The notes beneath the pieces are model-generated. The model had not been told where the DNA came from. It saw nothing but the letters and a program-made list of their open reading frames with translations, and did no database searches. A DNA stretch of 64,000 bases from Njordibacter sp937773555 (lineage in GTDB: Bacteria > Pseudomonadota > Gammaproteobacteria > Pseudomonadales > Balneatricaceae), in assembly GCF_047730085.1 (NCBI RefSeq), contig NZ_CP159830.1, forward strand, positions 1,550,001 to 1,614,000, given 5' to 3'. Position numbers and translations under genes: made by a program. This document shows, in pieces, positions 26,472 to 34,073 of the stretch. The first letter of the stretch is position 1; each line of letters begins with the position of its first letter.

Positions 26472-27722
26472 TTATTTGTAAACTGGGAAACGTGCACAAA
26501 GAGCAGAAACCTTAGCACGGACTTGCGCATTAATCGCTTCGTCTTCGATATTATCCATTACATCACACATCCAACCGGTAAGGTCAGTGACTTCTTCTGG
26601 GCCAAAACCTCGGGAAGTAATTGCCGGTGTGCCTACACGGATACCCGATGTCACAAATGGAGATTGGGGGTCGTTAGGTACAGAGTTTTTATTAACCGTA
26701 ATGTGGGCATTACCTAAAGCAGCATCTGCAGCCTTGCCAGTAATACCCTTGGCAATTAGGTCAACCAGCATTAGGTGATTCTCAGTACCACCTGAGACGA
26801 TTTTATAACCTCGCGCTTGAAATACTTTCGCCATAACCTTTGCATTAATACAAACCTGGCCTTGATAATCAGAGAATGAGGGCTCTAGCGCTTCTTTAAA
26901 AGCCACCGCTTTAGCAGCAATAACATGCATTAGAGGGCCGCCTTGCTGGCCAGGGAACACGGCCGAGTTAAACTTCTTCTCTAGCTCTGGATTAGCCTTA
27001 GCTACAATTAAACCACCGCGCGGGCCACGCAAGGTTTTGTGTGTCGTTGTAGTACAAACATCAGCAAAGGGCACTGGGTTAGGGTAATGCCCAGTAGCAA
27101 TCAATCCTGCCACGTGGGCCATATCAACTAGAAGGTATGCACCAACGCTGTCAGCGATATCACGGAACTTACTCCAATCCATTACCTGGGAGTACGCGGA
27201 AAAGCCTGCAACAATCATCTTCGGCTGATGCTCAGTGGCTAGTCGCTGAATCTCGTCATAGTCCAATGTGCCCGCATCGTTCAAGCCATATTGAATTGCG
27301 TTGTAGTTTTTGCCAGAAAAGTTCACGTGAGAGCCGTGAGTTAAATGCCCACCATGAGCCAAACTCATGCCCAAAATGGTATCACCTGGGGTAATTAGAG
27401 CTTGGTATACTGCGGCGTTGGCTTGTGAACCCGAATGAGGCTGCACATTAACATAATCTGCTCCAAACAATTTCTTGGCACGCTCTATAGCTAATATTTC
27501 AACCTTATCTACAAACTGACAACCACCATAGTAACGCTTATGAGGATAACCTTCTGCATACTTGTTGGTTAGGCCAGAGCCTTGAGCTTGCATTACGCGA
27601 GTGCTGGTGTAGTTTTCTGACGCAATCAGTTCTACGTGATCTTCTTGACGTTGCTCTTCTTCTTGAATACCGGCCCAAAGTTCCGGGTCAAAGTCACTGA
27701 TACGATCGGACTTATTAAACAT
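26472..27722 (-). CDS. glyA: serine hydroxymethyltransferase
   Basis: PLP enzyme interconverting serine plus THF with glycine plus 5,10-methylene-THF. Landmarks: ELIASENYTS, GYPHKRYYGGCQFVD, LLVDMAHVAGLIATG, and the PLP lysine in TTTHKTLRGPRGG (about residue 230). 416 aa is normal. Monocistronic, ended by a strong terminator. It links the methylene-THF pool made by MetF/FolD to serine and glycine; in Pseudomonas one glyA copy belongs to the GbdR regulon, so this copy may serve betaine/sarcosine-derived glycine. That is inference from neighbourhood. Confidence 0.97.
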   Translation of the reverse strand: MFNKSDRISDFDPELWAGIQEEEQRQEDHVELIASENYTSTRVMQAQGSGLTNKYAEGYPHKRYYGGCQFVDKVEILAIERAKKLFGADYVNVQPHSGSQANAAVYQALITPGDTILGMSLAHGGHLTHGSHVNFSGKNYNAIQYGLNDAGTLDYDEIQRLATEHQPKMIVAGFSAYSQVMDWSKFRDIADSVGAYLLVDMAHVAGLIATGHYPNPVPFADVCTTTTHKTLRGPRGGLIVAKANPELEKKFNSAVFPGQQGGPLMHVIAAKAVAFKEALEPSFSDYQGQVCINAKVMAKVFQARGYKIVSGGTENHLMLVDLIAKGITGKAADAALGNAHITVNKNSVPNDPQSPFVTSGIRVGTPAITSRGFGPEEVTDLTGWMCDVMDNIEDEAINAQVRAKVSALCARFPVYK

Positions 27723-28117
27723 TACTTAACTCCCAAAAAATGAATTCCCTAGTGTAAGGGGACTTATAACTACTAAAACTTTAAATCTGTTCAGCCAACT
27801 GGGTATGGCATTACTCACGTATTTTCAATCGTGCATCATAACGACTATGGCTTAGACCACTTAGTTTGATACGACACTGCGTTGTTTGGCAGCGAATCTT
27901 TACTCTTTAATAAGCTCTATATAACCATAAAGCACCTACAAATGTAGCAAAGCCATGCCTCAAAACGACTAAATTTAGATATATTTGTTATTTGTTGAAT
28001 CTATAAGGTGATTCTTAGCGTAAGTAATCATGAGACAGTTTGAACGTGTCTTTAAATACCAAATAAACTTAAGCAATATTGGCTTAATTAAGCCACTGCA
28101 ACTTAAAAGGAAGACTT
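27723..28117. promoter_or_regulatory. divergent intergenic region, glyA / bufferin operon
   Basis: About 395 bases without a gene. It must carry both divergent promoters. For the bufferin side, TTGAAC (28040-28045) and TAAACT (28064-28069) with an 18-nt spacer form a possible promoter about 50 nt before bufA. The precursor gene has a strong AAGGAAG ribosome site just before its ATG. Bufferin operons elsewhere can be under ECF sigma control, but I could not find a clear ECF motif here. No RNA gene seen. Confidence 0.4.
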
Positions 28118-28378
28118 ATGAAAATCTCTAAAAAAATCGCTACTGCAACTGCCCTGTCTAGTGTTCTAGCTCTTGGCCTATCTCTTAATTCAACAGCCGC
28201 TTCAGCTGCTGAAAAAGAGAAATGTTATGGTGTTGCCAAAGCTGGACAAAACGACTGTGCCACAAAAACTTCGTCATGTGTTGGCACATCAGCTACCGAT
28301 GGCCAAACCGACGCATTTACGGTGCTTCCTGGAGGTTTGTGTGAACGCTTATCTGGCGGTTCACTCACGTCTAGCTAG
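28118..28378 (+). CDS. bufA1: bufferin precursor peptide, DUF2282 family (BufA1 type)
   Basis: 86-residue secreted peptide. Residues 1-30 are a signal peptide (KISKK, then hydrophobic ALSSVLALGLSL, then AxA sites ending TAASA). The mature part has four cysteines at residues 36, 47, 54 and 75 (KCYGVAKAGQNDC, SSC, GLCERL), the DUF2282 pattern. In characterised bufferins, ribosomally made copper-binding peptides, the two central cysteines are oxidised by the DUF692 MNIO enzyme to thiooxazole-type heterocycles while the outer two form a disulfide. The next genes are exactly that enzyme and its partner. The product is expected to be exported to the periplasm. Confidence 0.88.
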   Translation: MKISKKIATATALSSVLALGLSLNSTAASAAEKEKCYGVAKAGQNDCATKTSSCVGTSATDGQTDAFTVLPGGLCERLSGGSLTSS

Positions 28379-28384
28379 GCAACT

Positions 28385-28418
28385 GCTTCCACCGATAACG
28401 CAATTTATCGGTGGAAGC
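28385..28418 (+). terminator. stem-loop between bufferin precursor and modification genes (probable attenuator)
   Basis: GCTTCCACCGATA (28385-28397) pairs perfectly with TATCGGTGGAAGC (28406-28418) around an 8-nt loop. It starts 7 nt after the bufA stop, and TTTTT follows a few bases on (28426-28430). It would either stop most transcripts after the precursor or protect its mRNA end, giving more precursor than enzyme. Confidence 0.7.
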
Positions 28419-28475
28419 TGCGCACTTTTTATACCATACATTCGCTTAACCATGCGGTCCAAAGGGGCACCATTA

Positions 28476-29318
28476 ATGGCCTATCAGCAACACCTACTAA
28501 CTGGAACAGGCATTGGATTAAGACAGCCCCATGTCGAACATTTTCTACAAGGCACTCCAGCCGCAGGTTGGCTAGAAGTACACAGTGAAAACTACCTACA
28601 AGAAAAAAGTAAGCGCCGTCATCAGTTACGCCATATTCGTAATCATTATGCTATTAGCTGTCATGGCATTGGCCTGTCTTTGGGATCATCAGACCCACTA
28701 AGCCAAACTCACATTAAGTCGTTAAAAGCACTGTTTAATGACATTGAGCCTAGTCTAATTTCCGAACATTTAAGTTGGAGTTCGTTAAATGGTCGCTTTT
28801 ATAACGATTTACTTCCATTACCCTACACACATGAATCCCTAAATCATATGATAACACAGGTAGGGCAAGCCCAAGATCTATTAGGCCGTCAAATCCTTAT
28901 TGAGAACCCATCCTCTTATTTAGCATTTAAGCAGGCCGATATGAGCGAACCGGAGCTACTCAATCAACTCAGCCAACACTCTGGATGTAAGCTGTTGCTT
29001 GATCTAAACAATATTTTTGTCAGCTGTAGCAATATGAACACAGACCCATATGACTATTTGGCTAGCATCAATTGGCATCAAGTTGCGGAAATTCATTTAG
29101 CAGGCCACACCTTGAAGCAGCTACCCCAAGGCACCATTCGCATTGACACCCATAATAACCCAGTGTGCGAAGAAGTATGGGGCATGGTTACTACCTACAA
29201 AGACACGTTAAAACACATTCCTTGCCTCATTGAATGGGACGCCGATATACCAAGCTTAGATGTACTAATGGCTGAGGCAAAAAAAGCCCAACACTATTTG
29301 GGGATAGCCCATGACTAA
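28476..29318 (+). CDS. bufB: DUF692 multinuclear non-heme iron oxidative enzyme (MNIO) modifying the precursor
   Basis: TIM-barrel iron enzyme that modifies precursor cysteines. Metal-ligand motifs of DUF692 are all visible: SCHGIGLSLGSSDPL (His63), SEHLSW (Glu97, His98), LIENPSSYL (Glu143), LLLDLNNIFVSCSN (Asp176), EIHLAGH (His207, His211), IDTHNNPVCEEVW (Asp224, His226) and LIEWDADIPS (Glu253). The reading frame extends upstream to 28173 over bufA, but I place the start at 28476 (GGGG ribosome site about 9 nt away), giving 280 aa, the normal size. It overlaps the next gene by 8 nt. Confidence 0.92.
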   Translation: MAYQQHLLTGTGIGLRQPHVEHFLQGTPAAGWLEVHSENYLQEKSKRRHQLRHIRNHYAISCHGIGLSLGSSDPLSQTHIKSLKALFNDIEPSLISEHLSWSSLNGRFYNDLLPLPYTHESLNHMITQVGQAQDLLGRQILIENPSSYLAFKQADMSEPELLNQLSQHSGCKLLLDLNNIFVSCSNMNTDPYDYLASINWHQVAEIHLAGHTLKQLPQGTIRIDTHNNPVCEEVWGMVTTYKDTLKHIPCLIEWDADIPSLDVLMAEAKKAQHYLGIAHD

Positions 29319-30174
29319 AGACCTTAATTTAGCCCAACTCCAAACTTACTTTGCAAATCAACTTGTACCCAAAAAACCAGCGAGTTTAGCTGAATTAGAC
29401 CCGTTGTCTGATCTATTAGTCGACTCTCATTTTACTCCAACACAAGTGTTCAATATTTATCGTAACAATTTTTTAATAAGTCTTAGCGACATGTTGGAAC
29501 AAATTTTTCCTATTACGCAAGTATTAGTAGGCTATGATTACTTCGCCCACATAAGTCGTGACTTTGTTCATAGCGTCCCCCTTAAACAACCTCACCTGAA
29601 TGATTATGGCAGTATTTTTGTGAGTTTTCTTAGACAATTGAAGGCATTAGAAAAAATGCAGTTTGTAGGCCAAATGGCCGAACTGGAGTGGCACTTAGAT
29701 TACATTAGCCATATTTACTATAAGCCAGACTTTGATTTTAAAAGCCTGGCAAAAATAAGCGAAGAACATCTCCTGAACATACAGTTTAGGCTATCTGATA
29801 CCTGCCATTTGCAGACTTCTAAACTAGATTTAATTGCCTTACACAAAGACCTTTCCAGGGCTCAAAAGCTTAGTAAAAGCACTACTATTACGGCAGTCAC
29901 ATACCAGCAACAAAGCTATATTTTAGGGTTACAAAACCACCTTGGAGAAGCCGCCTTAATGCCTTTGGATCAACGACATTGGACATGGCTGATTGGCTTG
30001 CAAAACGGCCTGACTTTAGCGCAACTGTGTGATTTAGAAAACACAGACCTAAACCTTTTAATAGCACAAATCAAAGATTGGATAGCCCTAGGATGTATTG
30101 ATGGCTTTTCAATTAACAGCTCAAGTTCAAGCATCACCAACGCAAACTTACTTAAACCCAAGGAATACCTATGA
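29311..30174 (+). CDS. bufC: DUF2063 partner protein of the MNIO enzyme
   Basis: 287 aa. The N-terminal DUF2063 region (PTQVFNIYRNNFLISLSDML, about residues 40-60, then FPITQVLVGYDYFAHISRDFV) is the putative 'DNA-binding' domain always found next to DUF692 enzymes. The C-terminal part (from about residue 215, WTWLIGLQNGLTLAQLCD) resembles a small winged-helix/RRE-like domain that would hold the precursor. It probably forms the MNIO-partner complex that recognises the BufA leader. Overlaps bufB by 8 nt and doxX by 4 nt. Confidence 0.87.
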   Translation: MTKDLNLAQLQTYFANQLVPKKPASLAELDPLSDLLVDSHFTPTQVFNIYRNNFLISLSDMLEQIFPITQVLVGYDYFAHISRDFVHSVPLKQPHLNDYGSIFVSFLRQLKALEKMQFVGQMAELEWHLDYISHIYYKPDFDFKSLAKISEEHLLNIQFRLSDTCHLQTSKLDLIALHKDLSRAQKLSKSTTITAVTYQQQSYILGLQNHLGEAALMPLDQRHWTWLIGLQNGLTLAQLCDLENTDLNLLIAQIKDWIALGCIDGFSINSSSSSITNANLLKPKEYL

Positions 30175-30611
30175 AAAGCCTTATTCATGCCTACCATCAG
30201 GCCGTGGAAACTCATATCGACAGCTTACAAGATGTCTTTTTATTAGCCTTAAGATTATGGGTCGCTTGGATTTTTATTAATGCTGGTTTGATGAAATTTA
30301 ACCATTGGGACTCCACTCTTTTCTTGTTCGAATACGAGTACAAAGTGCCACTAATCCCGTGGATAGTTGCTGCTTACGTAGGGACTGCAGCCGAAATTAT
30401 ATTGCCTGTGTTTGTGGCTATAGGGTTAGTCACTCGGCCCATGGCATTAGCCTTGTTCAGCTTCAACATCGTTGCTGTGATCTCTTACCCGACCATATGG
30501 AACACTGGGTACTTTGATCATCAATTATGGGGCTTAATGATGTTGGTAGTGGTAATGTATGGCGCTGGTCGCTGGTCCACAGACCAGCTCTTCAGACAGC
30601 AAAAGTATTGA
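30171..30611 (+). CDS. DoxX family membrane protein of the bufferin operon
   Basis: 146-residue integral membrane protein with about four hydrophobic helices (FLLALRLWVAWIFINAGLMK, IVAAYVGTAAEIILPVFVAI, MALALFSFNIVAVISYP, GLMMLVVVMYGAG). DoxX proteins commonly close DUF2282-DUF692-DUF2063 operons and are thought to serve redox or quinone-linked functions, possibly export or reoxidation; this is not demonstrated. The start overlaps the bufC stop (ATGA). It ends 2 nt from the convergent nfeD stop. Confidence 0.88.
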   Translation: MKSLIHAYHQAVETHIDSLQDVFLLALRLWVAWIFINAGLMKFNHWDSTLFLFEYEYKVPLIPWIVAAYVGTAAEIILPVFVAIGLVTRPMALALFSFNIVAVISYPTIWNTGYFDHQLWGLMMLVVVMYGAGRWSTDQLFRQQKY

Positions 30612-30613
30612 CC

Positions 30614-31069
30614 TTATAAGCCAGCTTTAACAATTAACAACACCATTTCCCGGCTGCCAATTACCTTAACCTGCGTGCCAATGGACAAATTAGTTTCTGA
30701 CTCCACACGCCATAAGGTGTCTCCAACCTGCATCTTACCTTGGCCACCTGTCATTTCTTGGGTTAGGGCAAACTCACGACCAATCAATTGGGCAGCACGG
30801 TTATTTAATTTAGGCAGGTCTGTTGTTTGGCTAAAGCTCTTAAAGCGATACCAAAACCATACAGAACATAACAAGGCTAAAACAGCAAACAAAGAAAGTT
30901 GTTGCTGCCATGTCAAATCAGGCCAAATGTAAGAAATTAAGGCCACTTCTAAGGCTGCCATTACTGCGCCCAGTAAAAACCCAGCAGCACCTAGAGCTTC
31001 ACCCGCAATTAACACAATAGCCAAGATAATCCAGTGCCAAAACTGCATAGCTTCAAAAAACGCTATCAT
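30614..31069 (-). CDS. NfeD family membrane protein
   Basis: 151 aa: two or three N-terminal hydrophobic helices (FWHWIILAIVLIAGEALGAA, FLLGAVMAALEVALISYI, LSLFAVLALLCSVWFWY), then a C-terminal OB-fold domain (ALTQEMTGGQGKMQVGDTLW, then GTQVKVIGSREMVLLI). NfeD proteins pair with SPFH/stomatin proteins to organise membrane microdomains. The start overlaps the stop of the qmcA-like gene (ATGA), so they are translationally coupled. Confidence 0.92.
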   Translation of the reverse strand: MIAFFEAMQFWHWIILAIVLIAGEALGAAGFLLGAVMAALEVALISYIWPDLTWQQQLSLFAVLALLCSVWFWYRFKSFSQTTDLPKLNNRAAQLIGREFALTQEMTGGQGKMQVGDTLWRVESETNLSIGTQVKVIGSREMVLLIVKAGL

Positions 31070-31998
31070 GAGGTTTTGTCACTCATATCTTTAACAAGCT
31101 CACTGATACCAGAGATAGAGCCTATAACGCTGCTTGCTTCAAGTGGAATCATCATCACTTTGTTGTTCTCAGACGCAGCTAGCTTACCTAAAGCATCAAT
31201 GTATTTTTGCGCAATAAAGTAATTAACCGCACGGGAGTCTCCGTTTTGAATTGCTTCAGACACCATTTGGGTTGCTTTAGCTTCTGCTTCTGCTAATCGT
31301 TCGCGGGCTTCTGCCTCGCGCTTAGCCGCCTCCAACTGACCTTCAGCCTTAAGTATCTCTGACTGTTTTTGGCCTTCGGCAACTTTAATAGCTGCTTCTT
31401 TCTCACCTTCCGCTTCTAAAATTTGCGCACGCTTTTCGCGTTCAGCTTTCATTTGTCGAGCCATAGCAGTAACTAGGTCTTGTGGGGGAGCAATGTCTTT
31501 AATTTCAATCCGAGTTACTTTTATACCCCAAGGGTCAGTAACATCATCAACCTTTGCCAGCAAACTACTATTGATACGTTCACGATTCGACAACATTTCA
31601 TCCAGCTCCATAGACCCTAGAACAGCACGAATATTAGTCATCACCAAAGCCTTCATTGCCCGCTCTAGGTCATTTACCTCGTAAGCTGCTTTAGCTGCAT
31701 CTTGCACTTGATAAAAACACACCGCATCGGTCATCACTTGGGCGTTATCTGAGGAAATTATTTCCTGTGGGTCTACATCTAATACTTGCTCCATCATATT
31801 GAGTTTTTGACCCACTGTGTCGATAAACGGTACTAATAAATGTAATCCTGGGTTAAGTGTGCGCGTGTATTTACCAAACCGCTCAACGGTCCAATTGAAT
31901 CCTTGAGGCACCATACGGATGCCTTTAAAAATAATAAGAACCACCACCATAGCGAAAAACAGTACCGTTAAACTTTGGCCTAAATCAGCAATTGTCAT
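31066..31998 (-). CDS. qmcA: SPFH/stomatin family membrane protein (QmcA-like)
   Basis: Slipin-type protein: one N-terminal membrane helix (SLTVLFFAMVVVLIIF), an SPFH/Band 7 domain from about residue 25 (GIRMVPQGFNWTVERFGKYT) and a long Ala/Glu coiled coil (AEGEKEAAIKVAEGQKQSEI and similar). I take the ATG at 31998 (MTIADLG), with an AAGG site 8 nt before it; an in-frame extension to 32085 would add 29 residues without support. 310 aa. Forms a two-gene operon with nfeD, like qmcA-ybbK in E. coli. Confidence 0.92.
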   Translation of the reverse strand: MTIADLGQSLTVLFFAMVVVLIIFKGIRMVPQGFNWTVERFGKYTRTLNPGLHLLVPFIDTVGQKLNMMEQVLDVDPQEIISSDNAQVMTDAVCFYQVQDAAKAAYEVNDLERAMKALVMTNIRAVLGSMELDEMLSNRERINSSLLAKVDDVTDPWGIKVTRIEIKDIAPPQDLVTAMARQMKAEREKRAQILEAEGEKEAAIKVAEGQKQSEILKAEGQLEAAKREAEARERLAEAEAKATQMVSEAIQNGDSRAVNYFIAQKYIDALGKLAASENNKVMMIPLEASSVIGSISGISELVKDMSDKTS

Positions 31999-32170
31999 AA
32001 ACAAAACCTTACAGATGAATGTTAAAGATTGATCATAGCGTGAGTTTGATGAAAAAGCATGATTTATCCCACAAAATTTACTCACCCTACTGTTTCCTGA
32101 CCCAAGCGCATGTGCGAGAATACACCCTGTTCGTCAATTAGATACATCTGACTTCAAACAAGGAAAGACC

Positions 32171-32986
32171 ATGCCCAACAGCTTGTCGACGAGTGCCCAC
32201 CAAAGCCAACTCACTACTAATTATGCCAAAGGCGCTGCTGAAGCACTTGCTGCACTGGGTCGTAAACGCTCAAGAGTGCACTGTATTACTAGCACTGTGG
32301 CACAAGACATTTCCTCAGACGTTATCTTAGCTGTAGGCGCAGGCTCGTGTTTTACTATAGGGGTGGAAGAAATTACCGAATTGGTGTCGGTGACTAACAG
32401 CCTTGTAGTCAACATAGGCACACTTGATGCCAACCGCAGGGCTGCTATTCGCCCAGCTATTCAAGCCGCTAATGATTATTCAAAACCTTGGGTTTTAGAC
32501 CCTGTTTCAGTGCACGCCTCAAAGAAACGTTGCGCCTATGCCATAGAACTGTTGCAGTTTAGGCCCCACGTCATTAGGGCTAATGCGATGGAAATTAAGG
32601 CATTGGCAGGCACCTCTAGCCCAATGGCAGCGCAAGAACTGGCATTACAACAAGGGTGTGTTGTTGCTCAAACTGGTGAAACTGATTTAGTGACTAACGG
32701 CGTGAAGACTATTATGATTGCCAATGGCCACCAAATGCAAACCCGTATCTCAGCCATGGGATGTGCTACAACTGCATTTATGGCGTGTTTTATGGCCGTA
32801 GACCATGATGCATTTGACGCGGCAGTGCAAGCATTGCTCACTATGGGTGTGGCAGCAGAATTGGCTGCCAATAAATCCTCAGGCCCAGGCAGCATGCATA
32901 TGAACCTGTTGGATTCGCTGTATACCATTAACGAACAAACATTGGCACGCTATGGCCATGTTCTTGAACTAGAAGCCTCTAGATAA
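32171..32986 (+). CDS. thiM: hydroxyethylthiazole kinase
   Basis: Ribokinase-like enzyme that phosphorylates 4-methyl-5-(2-hydroxyethyl)thiazole in thiamine salvage. Family features: VHCITSTVAQDISSDVILAV near the N-terminus, LVVNIGTL, PWVLDPVSVHAS, VIRANAMEIKAL, VVAQTGETDLVTNG, and the catalytic Cys segment ISAMGCATTAFMACF; it reads GCA where GTGC is usual in E. coli ThiM. 271 aa. No thiD or thiE is adjacent and I found no TPP riboswitch upstream. It stands alone, convergent with the purine operon regulator; why it lies here is unclear. Confidence 0.86.
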   Translation: MPNSLSTSAHQSQLTTNYAKGAAEALAALGRKRSRVHCITSTVAQDISSDVILAVGAGSCFTIGVEEITELVSVTNSLVVNIGTLDANRRAAIRPAIQAANDYSKPWVLDPVSVHASKKRCAYAIELLQFRPHVIRANAMEIKALAGTSSPMAAQELALQQGCVVAQTGETDLVTNGVKTIMIANGHQMQTRISAMGCATTAFMACFMAVDHDAFDAAVQALLTMGVAAELAANKSSGPGSMHMNLLDSLYTINEQTLARYGHVLELEASR

Positions 32987-32993
32987 ACATAGT

Positions 32994-33686
32994 TTAAGAG
33001 TTAAGGTGTGCGAATGCGCCCTTCACATTGGCCACCTGAGGGCTATGATTGAAATCACAGCCCTGTGCGATATGGCCCAAATGATGAGCCATTAATTCCT
33101 GGCCTTGCTGCTCGTCTCCCCGTTTTACAGCCTCTAATAACTGGCTATGCTCATCTCTAGCACAGGCGTTACCCCCGCCATGGCTGTACATAGTGATAAT
33201 TAACGATGTCTGGGATATCAACCCTCTTAAAGCATGCACAAAGGGCTGATTGCCAGCCACAATGGCCAATTGTAAATGAAACTCGCCAGAGCGACGCAAT
33301 GCAGTGGCCATATCACCTTGGTCTATGGCACTTTGTTCTAGGTCTATCATCTTTTGCAATTGCTGCACATCAGCCACCGTGCAGCGCTGACACGCTAACT
33401 TTACAACAGCTAGTTCAATAGTGTGTCGAGCGAGTAATATTTGTTCGGCTAATTCTGGTGTTGGCGCAGCAACAAAAGCACCTCGGTTTTTGTGGATCTC
33501 TACTACTTGTTCTAACTGCAAACGCTGTAACGCTTGCCTAATTAATGTCCGGCTTACGCTAAATAATAGCGTTAACTCCACTTCATTAAGCTTAGTGCCT
33601 GGTGCAAGACGTTGAGAAAGGATGCCGTCAAATAACTGCCGATAGGCGTCCATTGGAGCATCTTTTTTAACCAAAGGTTTTAACAC
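32994..33686 (-). CDS. GntR-family (FadR/FCD subfamily) regulator of the purine catabolism operon
   Basis: The winged HTH in the first 75 residues (GTKLNEVELTLLFSVSRTLI, then RQALQRLQLEQVVEI) is followed by an FCD ligand-binding domain whose His residues (GEFHLQLAI, MAHHLGHI) are candidate metal ligands. The frame opens at 33755 inside hiuH, but the GTG at 33686, just after the hiuH stop and preceded by GAGG, is the likelier start; the ATG at 33653 is a third choice. Last gene of the operon, so it probably senses a purine breakdown intermediate and regulates the palindrome before puuE. Ligand unknown. Confidence 0.85.
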   Translation of the reverse strand: MLKPLVKKDAPMDAYRQLFDGILSQRLAPGTKLNEVELTLLFSVSRTLIRQALQRLQLEQVVEIHKNRGAFVAAPTPELAEQILLARHTIELAVVKLACQRCTVADVQQLQKMIDLEQSAIDQGDMATALRRSGEFHLQLAIVAGNQPFVHALRGLISQTSLIITMYSHGGGNACARDEHSQLLEAVKRGDEQQGQELMAHHLGHIAQGCDFNHSPQVANVKGAFAHLNS

Positions 33687-33690
33687 TTTA

Positions 33691-34044
33691 TTAACTACCT
33701 CGGTAAGTAGAATAACTGTATGGTGAAACCAGTAGCGGCACATGGTAATGATCACTTATATTGGCGATGCCAAAACGTAAGGTAACATCACTTAAAAAAG
33801 CTGGGGTTGGCTGAGCTACTTTAGCCTGCGTAAAGTAGGTTTCAACACCAAATTCAAGTTCGTAAATACCCACGGTGAAATCGTCATGCTTTAACAAAGG
33901 GCTATCGCAGCGGCCATCGCTATTGGTCATTTGCTGACTTAGCAGCTGACGTTGGTTATCGATAATCCGATAAAGGCTTACAGACATGTTACTACCAGGC
34001 ACACCCTGCGCTGTGTCCAATACATGTGTGGTTAAAAATCCCAT
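33691..34044 (-). CDS. hiuH: 5-hydroxyisourate hydrolase
   Basis: Transthyretin-like enzyme hydrolysing 5-hydroxyisourate to OHCU, the second step after urate oxidation. Catalytic residues are recognisable: the N-terminal His in LTTHVLDTAQG, an Arg in GRCDSPLL, a His in SDHYHVPLLVSPY, and the signature C-terminus YRGS. 117 aa, no signal peptide, so cytoplasmic. 29 nt after puuD. Confidence 0.97.
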   Translation of the reverse strand: MGFLTTHVLDTAQGVPGSNMSVSLYRIIDNQRQLLSQQMTNSDGRCDSPLLKHDDFTVGIYELEFGVETYFTQAKVAQPTPAFLSDVTLRFGIANISDHYHVPLLVSPYSYSTYRGS

Positions 34045-34073
34045 GAAATCAATCCTTAGTTAGTGTTCAGACC

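Noticed and set aside
28173..28475. N-terminal extension of the DUF692 frame over the bufferin precursor
   Set aside because: The extension only reads the precursor gene and the stem-loop in another frame; a good start with ribosome site exists at 28476.
32086..32170. Possible TPP riboswitch before thiM
   Set aside because: None of the conserved THI-box segments is present in the leader.
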